Translations under genes and position numbers: made by a program
From: Calendula officinalis
Lineage: Eukaryota > Streptophyta > Magnoliopsida > Asterales > Asteraceae
Reading direction: 5' to 3'
Length of the DNA stretch: 64,000 bases
NCBI GenBank assembly: GCA_963853835.1
Contig: OY970832.1
Span: 31,384,208 to 31,448,207, forward strand
The notes under the pieces: generated by a model
Told to the model about the DNA's origin: nothing
The model's database searches: none
What the model saw: only the letters and a program-made list of their open reading frames with translations
In this document: positions 1 to 8,993 of the stretch, piece after piece
Layout: the number at the start of each line of letters is the position of its first letter
Numbering within the stretch: the first letter of the stretch is position 1

Positions 1-842
1 TTTTGATTTTGTGGTAGAGGAGGATAAGGATATAATGATAGTGTTTTTTTTTTTTGAATGATTTGTCAGTTAAAGTTTTGGATGTGTATGTATGATTGTT
101 TAGTATGTATGGAAAAATGATATGTAGATTTAGGATTTGGGTGAATGTGGATAATTTGTATTTGATATGGAACAAAAGGTTTGTACAGTTAAGCTTTTGT
201 ACGGATAATGAATGTTATGTAATTTTGGAAAGAATGGTTTAAACGATTAATCTTTTGAATGGATATGAATGTGAATTTTGTGGTTTGGATAGAATGATTT
301 TTCAGTTTAAGATTTGAAATGGAAATGTTGAGAATTTGTGAGAAATTTCTGAAGATGAGTCGGTTTCTTTTTCTTCACAAATTATTTCATGTAAATCGAC
401 GAAAATGTAGACCCATAGATACATAGAGTTGTTTGTAGCGGAAGTCTTTTCTCGAAGTTGTGGCTTTGTCGATTTATGATCACTGATAATTATTGTTGAG
501 AGAAAAATGTGGATAAGATTTGCGCTCCCCCTCAAACAAACAATTACTCTTCAATAAAACTTCTTCGGTTTCTTGTTTACTCCCCCTTAATCGGTGCATA
601 TGTCTTTTTGATGTGGAGTAAACTGGGCTAATATATTCTCTTAAGTCTTGTAAGCATTTTTCTTCATAAACTGAACTTCTTAGTAAATTTTCTCCCCCTC
701 ATGATGATTATGATTTAGCTGAATCATCATGAAAAATGTGAAGTTCGTCGAGGTGAAAGAAGAAAAGCTTTGAAGCCCATGGATACAAAATGTGAAGTAG
801 AGTGATATATTCATATTTTGAATGAATCAATATACATCACAT
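1..842 (-). mobile_element. Sirevirus-like 3' non-coding region, partial
   Basis: No coding sequence is supported here. The stretch resembles the 3' non-coding part of the minus-strand element at 15560-35846 (compare about 16250-16760): the same phrases on heart-beat T/G-rich sequence recur, and it carries CTCCCCCT motifs near 525, 570 and 690, which read AGGGGGAG on the minus strand. Multiple polypurine-tract-like motifs of this kind are known from Sireviruses. The segment about 330-480 is also similar to 1320-1440, so it belongs to a copy different from the one starting at 843. The rest of that copy lies off the left edge. An LTR (843-1142) abuts it. Confidence 0.6.
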
Positions 843-1142
843 TGTATCAATAACACTGAATCAATCCATTAAATGGTGTTTGATGATGATTTTGAGGAGG
901 AAAGTGAAGAACAAATTAGGGTTTTAGAGAGAGAAAGGTAGAGAGAAGTTAGAGAGAACAAATGCTGAATGTGTGAATTGATTTGTGAGCAAAAGTTATG
1001 AATTAAGCCTTACACAATGGTATTTATACCATGGCTTAATTCCTTGGTTAGTTAGGACCATTTCCTAAACAAAACTTAACATCTATACAATGTTACCATT
1101 TACCCCCTAGACTAACTATTACAACATATTTAGTACCTAACA
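843..1142 (-). repeat. LTR (3' LTR side of pol-less element)
   Basis: About 300 bp starting TG and ending CTAACA, followed at once by a polypurine tract in minus-strand sense. It contains purine-rich GAGAGAGAAAGG sequence and a TATA box inside a palindrome (1001-1041). The left boundary was set by comparison with the LTR at 15560 and is uncertain by some bases. It is clearly different from the LTR at 7447-7717. Confidence 0.6.
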
Positions 1143-1156
1143 ATCTCCCCCTTTGT
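1143..1156 (-). promoter_or_regulatory. Polypurine tract
   Basis: AATCTCCCCCTTTG on the plus strand reads CAAAGGGGGAGATT on the element's own strand and touches the LTR end. This is the primer site for plus-strand DNA synthesis in LTR retroelements. The same context is found next to the LTR at 15852. Confidence 0.75.
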
Positions 1157-1659
1157 AATAATAGTCTAGGTTGCATATCTTTGAAGACTTCTGTGTTTGT
1201 AAGGTTGAAGCTGAGATTTGAACCGTTGAGCAGTTATGTTGATAAAACAGCATCAGCCTTTGATCATCGGTGACAGACATACTTTTAATTGGCTTTTCAA
1301 CCAATATAAAGTATTCCGGAAGACTTCATGCAGATCGACGGAATGTTGACCCATAGATAGAGCAGTTAGCAGCGGGAGTCCTTTCTTGAGGTTGTGGCTT
1401 TTGTCGATTTGCTGCCGATCCTTGGTTCCTGATGTTTGAGGAAGTCGAAGCGGTGCGGAATGTTGATATGATTTGGATTTTCTGACCGTTGTTGATAATG
1501 TTGGAGTACGGTCATAGAATCCCTTATCTGATGTATTGACTGTTGTTGATAAGATTGGAATACAGTCATCAGATCCTCTATCAGACATAGTGACCGTTGT
1601 TGATAACAATGGAGTACGGTCGTCTGATCTTCGCACGAATGTATCAGGGTAACCCATGA

Positions 1660-3250
1660 TCACATAGATTGCCTGTTAGCACGACAGTTACATGAACTGT
1701 GTGACCTACGTTCAGTGTTGGCTTTGATGTTAGCACTGGTAGGATTTCCATTCAATCATCGTGGAATACCAATATTTTTTGGTATCACTATGAATGTTCC
1801 GGCAATATCACAAAAGATATGCTTGGTGGAATACACATGTGTCCTAATGGTGTTTGATATGGCACTAGACTCAATATGTGGACAAATGAAGTCGAGGATA
1901 GAAGAGAATTGTCCTCTTGTTTCAATATCAACAATCTCCAAATGAGATGTCGATAGCATATGAGCTAATCTCCGTGAAAAATGAAACAAGAACTTTTTAA
2001 GAAGTACTTGAGTAGCTAGGAGGGTTGTGCATTGCATCACTGGGTCCATGATGACTTTTTCAATATCAGAAAGAAACATATGCAGTCTGATAGAAATGTG
2101 GCTACCCAGCTTTTTAGTCGGTTTGGTAAGGGTTTTTCGTTTTCTTTAACCCTGTCACACACTCCTCACTCAAGCTCTCTTTTTAAATTTTCAACTCCTC
2201 CCTCATAAACTTCATGATATGTTTGAAGTAATCAACAATGTTTTGAATGCATCGTGTATAACATTGTTTTTCACATTTATAGAATGATAAGCTGATTTGC
2301 ACCCCAAACTTCATCACCCCTCTCAATTTTTATCTCATCACACCCCAATCAAGATCCCGTGATACTTGATTCTGCTCACCTAGACTTAATGGACCCTCAC
2401 ATCATTTCCTATATCGTAGGTGGCTCCCGGGGAAGATCATGCCGGTTATAGCAGATCATAGGAGTAATATGAAGTATTCTATAACGCTCATGTGCAATAT
2501 CAGCATTTTGTCCATCGGATTTTTTGTTGGTTCCGGTATAAGTTGTTGCTATTTGATTGATGATGTTTAAGCACAACAACTTGATCATTTAAGGCAACAC
2601 CAGACTCACATAGAGTATCCGTTAGCACACCGTATGAATCGGTAGTCGTTTGCACAACCATTGATTCAAATGTGTGACCTGCGTTTAGAGTTGGCGTGAT
2701 TTTAGCTCTAGCAGGATTTCCACTCAATCCTCGTGAAGCATCAGATTATGATGCTACTATGAGTGTTCCGATGGATTCACAGAGATCCATTTTGGCAGTG
2801 TAAGTGTCCTAAATTGGAAAGATTTGTCTGTGAGATCTAGACACTTTGTGCATTCAATTGAGACGTAACCCGGGGCAGGAGGTTCTTTTGTTTCAATACC
2901 GACATACTCCGAATGAGTAGTCAGTAGCTTTTGTGCTACGTCCCCTAATGAAATGAAACAAATTCCTGTTGAGAGGAATTTGAGTAGTTGGTGGTGGCGT
3001 GCATTTGCTTTACTGGGCCAGTAAAGTCTAGTGAAACATTCAACTTATGAATGATCACCTATTTGAATGGTTGCCCGGTTCGTTGATGGTTTGGATGCAC
3101 TCAAAGGTGTGTTTTCTTTGATTTATCATGTTTTCACATCACCTTGCACTCACCTATTACTATACCCTAGACCTAAACCCTCACATTTACCAGTTGGCTG
3201 AAATATTTCCCTGGGAAGGTGTGGCCGGATCTGGCAAACCATGTGAAGGT
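1660..3250. repeat. Diverged direct duplication in 3' non-coding region
   Basis: About 1670-2480 and about 2610-3250 are two diverged copies of one block. Shared landmarks in the same order include GTGTGACCT, GGATTTCCA, TGAATGTTCC/TGAGTGTTCC, a stretch with ATGAAACAA, TACTGGGCC-like text, and a final GGGAAG segment. Neither copy has a convincing ORF. It lies in the non-coding 3' part of the pol-less element, between the PPT and the coiled-coil ORF, and is not obvious in the 15560 element. Confidence 0.5.
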
Positions 3251-3289
3251 ATGTCTTTTGAAGTAGTAAGTAACGAGAATTAAAAGAAT

Positions 3290-3353
3290 TTGTAATAAAC
3301 AGATGCAATCTTTACTAGAGAACTAGTAAAGAGATCGTTTACGGATATTACAA
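3290..3353. other. Two-stem hairpin cassette, copy 1
   Basis: Conserved blocks AACAGATGCAATC and GAGATCGTTTACG flank an inner hairpin with arms CTTTACTAG and CTAGTAAAG. An outer stem pairs TTGTAAT with ATTACAA. It is the only copy in the pol-less element; five more clear copies lie at 16981-18099 in the related 15560 element. Function unknown; an RNA or single-stranded DNA structure in the retroelement transcript is inferred. Confidence 0.7.
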
Positions 3354-3786
3354 CAACTTATGATTAACGTTACAAACATAAAACTTTTTATTTGGGTATT
3401 TTGTTTTTGTTTTTCTGAATTTTCTCCCCCTAGAAATAATAATTCTCCCCCTAGAATTAATATTTCTCCCCCTCGACAAAACAAAAGTAATTGACAAGTT
3501 TTGAGATCGAAGGACGTACCTTATTCATCGTTGGAGGGTTGAAGGAGAGGTTTTGCGGTTAAGCTTGATTGAGATTTGTGGTTTCTTTTAAGAGCGGGTT
3601 CTGAATCTGTTTTGATCAGAAGCCATTTTTCGTTGAGAACCGGGTTTCAAGCTGAAGTACTTGAAAGCCATCTCTTTGAAGTTCGGGTCATACACTGAAG
3701 TGTGCATAAGCCATACTGTTGAGGTTCGAGTTATACACTGAAGTGTGTATAAGTCATTCTGAACTCCAAACACCTTGCTGGTTATT

Positions 3787-3865
3787 CTACAAAAAACAAT
3801 TAAAACATGTTTGGTACCCAATTATCTATGGGTCCTATACGATTAGTGACAGATGTTTTATGTAG
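3787..3865. other. 79-nt inverted repeat at gag end
   Basis: CTACAAAAAACA and TGTTTTATGTAG form an inverted repeat with one mismatch over a 79-nt span, just downstream of the stop of the 801-codon ORF. A homologous 79-nt inverted repeat lies at 22474-22552, at the gag/protease junction of another copy. Between the arms the element strand can encode a GPI..WVP motif typical of the copia gag/protease linker. Confidence 0.6.
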
Positions 3866-3883
3866 AATTGTTTTATGATTAAT

Positions 3884-6289
3884 TTAGAGCTTTCGATAAC
3901 TGCAAGGAGGCAGTTCAGAGGTTGTGGATTTGACGACCCATTTTAAAGATTTCTCAGAGGATTGGATAATCCAATGAGATTTTTCATTTTTGATCCAAGT
4001 GTATTTTACAAATGTTGAAGATTTGGTCGCTGTGTTGTTGTCGCTATTTGAGGAACCTGAAGACTTTGGCTTAGGTGCGGAAGATCCTCGAGAAACTTTG
4101 CGACGAGAAGACGAGTGTTTATCAGAGATTGATGGGGTTTTGGAAGAACTCTTCGTCTGTTTGGAAACTGGGGATGATGAAATCTTTTGATTTGATTTTG
4201 CTGGTTTAGTGACGTATGATTTGCATTGATATGGATAACACGTTTTGCATGTGTTTATAAGTTTACCAGATTTATGATATACTATGTTCTTATGAATACT
4301 GCAAGGTGCATCAAGTCTTACAAAAAAACGTTTATCAGTCTGAGTTATCTGTTTCTTTGTAATTTTATCAAAAAATCTTTTTGTTCCAGATTTGTCAGTT
4401 TTAACATATACATCACCAAAATCAGGAGAGTATCGGACGGGACGATAAACAGTTGAATCATAATCAGTTCTAAAAGCCGTTAAACGAGTTTTCACACAGT
4501 TAGAGTTATTACATTTCTTTTGAACAGAAAAAGAAGAAACGATAGACGGACGAGGACTAGACTTCTTAAGTAGGCTGGGCTTCTTAAGCATACTAGGTCC
4601 AGTCTGAATTGACTTCTTGGACTGCTTGGCTCTTGTGACTCCATTGGGCTTCTTGACCTTCTCACTCTGAGACTCTAATTTACTATTGGAAGCATTTAAG
4701 ACTGGTGAATTAGAGTTTCTCCTCAAGATGATTGGAACTGGATTAACTGGTGCCAGTCCTAATACAGAGGATTTAGAATTTTGAGAAACAGGTTTGTTCG
4801 TTTTAGGTTTTAATTCTAAAATGGTGTCCTCTAAATTATGTATTTTGTTTTGAAGATTTGCCTTTTCTTTATCAAAAGCTTTTTGTGTTTCATCAATTTC
4901 AGATTCTAATTGTACAATTTTCTTTTCTAAAATTAATGGAGGAACATAAAGCTTCGGTTCAATTGTTTGTTTTAAAACTTCATTGTCAGAGATGGAAAAT
5001 TCTTCTGGAGTGACAATCGGGAAGTACTCATTGTTTTCAAATTTTGCTTTATTCTTTTCATATGTATAGTTCAATTCAGAATAGTTAAAGCTAATTTGAA
5101 CGTGTTCCTTCTTTTCTCTGTTGAACTTCTCGATTTCTGCTTCTTCATCTGGCATATGAAGGAAGCTTTGCCAGATTCCCAAGTTCATGTAATCGTAGTT
5201 ATATAACGTTGGAAGAACATCTGCAGCTTTTTCCAGAGGGCGGATGTTTTCTGCTCCAAGACCCACTTTTGACTTGAAAGATCTGAACTCTTTAGGCTGG
5301 TTTAATTTTATCGTTTGTTCAGTATGACCAGCTTTCACAATCGTCTGCTCCAGTTTTGAGATGTGTTCTTCAGCATTTTCTTTTCTGACAGTAAGACTGT
5401 GTATAGTTGCTGATTGTTCATCGATTTCCTTTTTAAAATCGTTTGTTATGTTTTTGATTTGTTCATTCAATTTTTGAATTTCGATGTCAGCCGTCTTCAA
5501 CTGTTCTTGGTAGTCTTTTATCTTGATGTCTGAGGACTTCATCCATGTTTGCTGTCGATTTAGTTGATTCGCCAAGTCATTTATCAGCTGCGTGGAGTCG
5601 TCTTTATCACTTGACACCGTCTTCATGTTTTTCAGGTTCGAGATTTCAAGATTTTTTGTATTAATTATGTGATTTAGACGATTTACCTCACTGGTGTGAG
5701 CAGCATGAAACTGTGACAACTGTTGTTGTAACTCTTGGGTTTTTTGATTTGAAAGGTTATTTTGATTGACTTGAGGAACAAGAGTTTCAAGTTGACGACG
5801 AAATGTTAAATTTTCTGCCTTTAATTTTGAGATTTGTGCATTTGATTCATTGGTTGTGTTTACTTGTTTTTGTAAACTTTCTTGTAATTCAGAAATCTTA
5901 AATTTATAAGCAGATTTTGACGTAGACAACTGATTTTGTAATTCCTTGTTTACTTGAGTTATTTGAAGTGAGCATTGACTTAAGTCACTCAAATCATTTA
6001 AGATTTGTGCTTTTTCAGATTCCAAATCAGTTATTTGTTTTGTCAAATGTGATTTCTCATCAATTTTAGTAAAAAGTTTTTCATTAAACAAGGAATTCTC
6101 TGATTCATCAGTGTCTGAATCAGATAATAAAGAGTCAAAGGAGAAAGAGAGTACCTCATTTTCATCATCTTTTGGAATGCCTAACACAGCTGTAGCCTCA
6201 GTTGGTATTGCCATGAATGCCAGGTTGGCAATGCACTGTTTATCCTCCTGGGCATTCGACCCGGCAGACAATGTTTCTTTGGTAGTCAT
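3884..6289 (-). CDS. Sirevirus-like coiled-coil gag-linker protein, 801 aa
   Basis: An uninterrupted 801-codon frame. The N-terminus is acidic (residues about 45-70, Asp/Ser/Glu rich). Residues about 75-330 and again about 440-500 show heptad-like Leu/Ile spacing with many Gln, Glu and Lys, as in long coiled coils. A Ser/Lys-rich basic stretch follows (about 510-600). A C-terminal domain (about 600-710) has Cys pairs including CKTCYPYQC, and the end is FVKYTWI...LPPC. The C-terminal domain is recognisably conserved in the 15560 element (34341-35233 plus 22572-22802), and its position matches the linker ORF 31129-32523 of the nested element. It lacks a UBN2-type capsid fold and a CCHC knuckle. 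I infer a structural or RNA-binding retroelement protein; the exact role is unknown. The start codon is the first ATG after the leader. Confidence 0.7.
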   Translation of the reverse strand: MTTKETLSAGSNAQEDKQCIANLAFMAIPTEATAVLGIPKDDENEVLSFSFDSLLSDSDTDESENSLFNEKLFTKIDEKSHLTKQITDLESEKAQILNDLSDLSQCSLQITQVNKELQNQLSTSKSAYKFKISELQESLQKQVNTTNESNAQISKLKAENLTFRRQLETLVPQVNQNNLSNQKTQELQQQLSQFHAAHTSEVNRLNHIINTKNLEISNLKNMKTVSSDKDDSTQLINDLANQLNRQQTWMKSSDIKIKDYQEQLKTADIEIQKLNEQIKNITNDFKKEIDEQSATIHSLTVRKENAEEHISKLEQTIVKAGHTEQTIKLNQPKEFRSFKSKVGLGAENIRPLEKAADVLPTLYNYDYMNLGIWQSFLHMPDEEAEIEKFNREKKEHVQISFNYSELNYTYEKNKAKFENNEYFPIVTPEEFSISDNEVLKQTIEPKLYVPPLILEKKIVQLESEIDETQKAFDKEKANLQNKIHNLEDTILELKPKTNKPVSQNSKSSVLGLAPVNPVPIILRRNSNSPVLNASNSKLESQSEKVKKPNGVTRAKQSKKSIQTGPSMLKKPSLLKKSSPRPSIVSSFSVQKKCNNSNCVKTRLTAFRTDYDSTVYRPVRYSPDFGDVYVKTDKSGTKRFFDKITKKQITQTDKRFFVRLDAPCSIHKNIVYHKSGKLINTCKTCYPYQCKSYVTKPAKSNQKISSSPVSKQTKSSSKTPSISDKHSSSRRKVSRGSSAPKPKSSGSSNSDNNTATKSSTFVKYTWIKNEKSHWIIQSSEKSLKWVVKSTTSELPPCSYRKL

Positions 6290-6700
6290 GTTAAGAACAA
6301 TTCACGGGAATTTTTGATTGAAACGGGGTAAAGAAAATTTTAAGAATGAGAAGGTTCTGGAATAGAATATGTGATGTAGACCGTGGATTGGTCTTCAAAA
6401 ATTCAAAATTACCGAAATCTTAAACTGGTTATTCCAGATGATAAAGTACACTTTAAATGTGCCTAAGATTTTCGAATTAGGGAAAAACGACGATCGGGTT
6501 AGAAACTGGGCTAAACGAAGTTTGGAAATTGACCGAAAAATCACAAAAACGCAAATTAAGCGATCGAAACAAGCGTTTATCACGTCGTAGCCTTCGTCTT
6601 TAGCTTCGATTTGGTTACTCGTGGGCTCGAAACGGACACCCGAGCTGAAAGTTATGACCGTTACAGTACAGCCCCTTTTGTCACGCGAGTGTAGAAAGAG

Positions 6701-6992
6701 TTCGGGCCGAACTTGTGTAGAAGTTCGGGCCGAAGTTGTGTAGAAGTTCGGGCCGAAGTTGTGTAGAAGTTCGGGCCGAAGTTGTAGAAGTTCGGGCCGA
6801 AGTTCAGGGTGAAGTTCGGGCCGAAGTTCGGGGTGAAGTTCGGGCCGAACTTTGGGTTGAAGTTCGGGCCGAAGTGTTGAAAGAAGTTCGGGCCGAAGTT
6901 TGATTGAAGTTCGGGCCGAAGATTGGGTTGAAGTTCGGGCCGAAGTTTGGGTTGAAGTTCGGGCCGAACTTGTTACTGTTCTCGGGCCGAAG
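6701..6992. repeat. Tandem palindromic array in retroelement leader
   Basis: Thirteen copies of a 20-27 bp unit, each with the core TTCGGGCCGAA (last copy CTCGGGCCGAA), separated by variable GAAGTT/GTGTAG/GGGTT text. The core is itself an inverted repeat. The array sits between the PBS and the 801-codon ORF, in what would be the 5' leader of the transcript. Open frames crossing it are by-products of the repeat. Confidence 0.9.
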
Positions 6993-7432
6993 TTGTTCTT
7001 GGCACAACAGTGACGAACAGAACAGAAAAACCCACTAATTTGATCCTAAAATGGTCGTTTCTTAGCCAAAAACTTCGATTCTTTTTGCAAAATGACCCAA
7101 ATACTATTTCCTTCAATCCACTACTACTATTTTACTCAAAAACAACCTAGATCTATTCGAAAATTTGAATTTAAAGCGTTTTTGAAGCTTTAATGGTTTT
7201 TCCTAAAAATCCAAATTTTTCATCAGAATGGATTAGATTCGATCCTAACTTGATTCTAAGCTTAATATATCAACAAAATGAAGCTATTCAATCCATAATA
7301 ACAAGAATTAGTACCTTGAATCCGATTTTTGATCTTAAACCCCTTTTTTCTTCAAAAACCTTGAAAAACCCTCTTGATCTTCTGTTTTTAACACCAAGTG
7401 ATGGATTTGGATCGTTTTCAAGATGGAATTAT

Positions 7433-7444
7433 GCTCTGATACCA
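7433..7444 (-). promoter_or_regulatory. Primer binding site (tRNA-Met type)
   Basis: Plus-strand GCTCTGATACCA reads TGGTATCAGAGC on the element strand, the initiator-tRNA-Met primer site used by most plant copia elements. It lies two bases inside the LTR at 7447. Confidence 0.9.
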
Positions 7445-7446
7445 AT

Positions 7447-7717
7447 TGAAAAACCTAATGAAACTATAATCAAGCTAATCCATGAAGATTCAAGTGAGAA
7501 ATAGAAGATTTGAGTGAGTGTGTGTTCTTGGTGTAAGTGTGTGAAGTTGAGAGAGAATGAGATGAATGAAACTTTCCCAAAATGTGTATTCAGTAATTGT
7601 GTGGAAAGCTTAACTTGAAAGTCAAAGATACAACCTTATATGCTCCTACCACTTAACAAAGGACAAGTTAACTAACGGACTTTAAAGATCAAAACTATTA
7701 CAAAACTAGTCCTAACA
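7447..7717 (-). repeat. LTR (5' LTR side of pol-less element)
   Basis: 271 bp from TGAAAAACC to TCCTAACA, adjoining a PBS. It resembles the other Sirevirus LTRs only in general plan (AATCCATGAAGATT near one end, GTTGAGAGAGAATG, CTAACA end). Immediately beyond it lies the interior of a gypsy-type LTR, so the target was that LTR. Confidence 0.75.
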
Positions 7718-8978
7718 ACATATTAACTACTTTTATAAATGTTTACATTTTTATCACTTCGTGTTTAATAAAACTTATTGTGACTGTGAGTCCACAACCC
7801 CTTTTTACTCTTTTTATTGTTTTACAACTTTGGGGTGAAAAACATATCAACTACTTTTATAAATGTTTACATTTTTATCACTTCGTATTTAATAAAACTT
7901 ATTGTGGCTGTGAGTCCACAACCCCACTTTTTACTATATTTTATTTACTGCTTTTACAAATATTTGGGGTGAAAAACATATCAACTATTTATTTATTTAT
8001 TTATTTAAATGTTCACATTATTTTATTTTATTGTGATGATACATTATTCAAACCATGACAAACAGTCTTTATGCTCAGACTAAGTAGGTGTAGTGCATAG
8101 GTAGATGCTTACATGCCATAATCTTAGCTAGTTGCGACTATGCCCTGGATATGCAGATGGTACCATTGGCTGAGACTCTTCCTCCCACGTTTTTGTTGTT
8201 ACTTTAACGGTTCTACCCAACCGTCAGGGGAGTGCATATCTTAGAGAACAGAAACATCACACTTAGAGTTGCAGTTTGATTATGGGCTCAGGGTCGGCAT
8301 ATTAACTCAATGGCGTAGCTAATTGTTGGGGACAGTAGTCATGCATTTTCACTATTTACTACTCTTTACAACCTTACTATATATATATATATATATATTT
8401 TTTACTTACATGTCTTTACATTTCAAATTTTATTACAATATTTCTTTATATCAAAACATTTTTGAACATCTTATCATCACACATATTTTTGCCTTGTTGG
8501 CTCATATACACTTTGGGTAACTCAAATCTATATTTTATTATACAAATTATGCCGGTTGGCACACAAAAACTTAGTATTTCAAATCATTTTCAAATAACAT
8601 TTTTCTATATGATTTTGCCAAGTTTGGCTTACAAAATCTTATTTTTGAAAACAAGCACTAAACCTGTGGATTCACTCAACAATTTTGTTGATCGTTTTAT
8701 ATATGTTTTTCAGGTTAATAGGAGAAGCATTGAGTCCTTTGACTTTGGATCATGAGCATGCATAGTGTCGAGATGCCACGAACGTCTTTTCATTAATTTT
8801 TGTTTTACTTTTTTTTTAATTACATATAAATTTTGGATAATACTTATTTCAAGTATTTAATTACATTTTAAAACTATTAAATGTTGCATTAATCATAGTT
8901 GTGTTACTCATGAATGTTACATCCCGTTCTTCCGCAAACCGTTTATTACTATAAAACTATTTTTGGTGGGGTGTGACA
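7718..8978 (+). repeat. 5' LTR, truncated
   Basis: Homologous to about 13200-14683 of the 3' LTR, ending GGGGTGTGACA before the PBS. It contains part of the internal tandem units (GTGAGTCCACA...) and a short (TA)n run at 8378-8398. Open frames inside it are not supported as genes. Confidence 0.85.
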
Positions 8979-8981
8979 GAT

Positions 8982-8993
8982 TGGTATCAGAGC
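8982..8993 (+). promoter_or_regulatory. Primer binding site
   Basis: TGGTATCAGAGC three bases after the LTR end; matches the tRNA-Met-type primer site. The following sequence (GGTTATAGTGAA) is shared with the element at 51715. Confidence 0.9.

Larger units (their letters stand above)
843..7717 (-). mobile_element. Pol-less Sirevirus-like element with mismatched LTRs
   Basis: Read on the minus strand this runs 5' LTR (7717-7447), PBS, a 1.1-kb leader with a palindromic tandem array, one 801-codon ORF, a non-coding 3' region with AGGGGGAGA motifs, PPT, and 3' LTR (1142-843). The capsid (UBN2-like) domain, zinc knuckle, protease, integrase, RT and RNase H are all absent: the ORF end is followed directly by the 3' region that in the 15560 element follows RNase H. 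The two LTRs share little beyond their ends, so this is probably a fusion of two copies rather than one insertion. The right flank (7718 on) is inside a gypsy-type LTR, while the left flank is other Sirevirus DNA, which also argues against a single event. Confidence 0.6.

Noticed and set aside
6804..7007. 67-codon repeat protein (FGPNFN repeats)
   Set aside because: Direct consequence of the palindromic DNA array in the leader; spacer lengths shift frame.
7193..7504. 103-codon plus-strand frame
   Set aside because: Crosses the PBS and LTR border of a minus-strand element on the wrong strand; no homology recognised.
843..7722. ACAT next to both outer LTR ends as a target duplication for the pol-less element
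   Set aside because: Only four bases match and the two flanks are unrelated sequences; copia duplications are normally five bases and the LTRs do not match.
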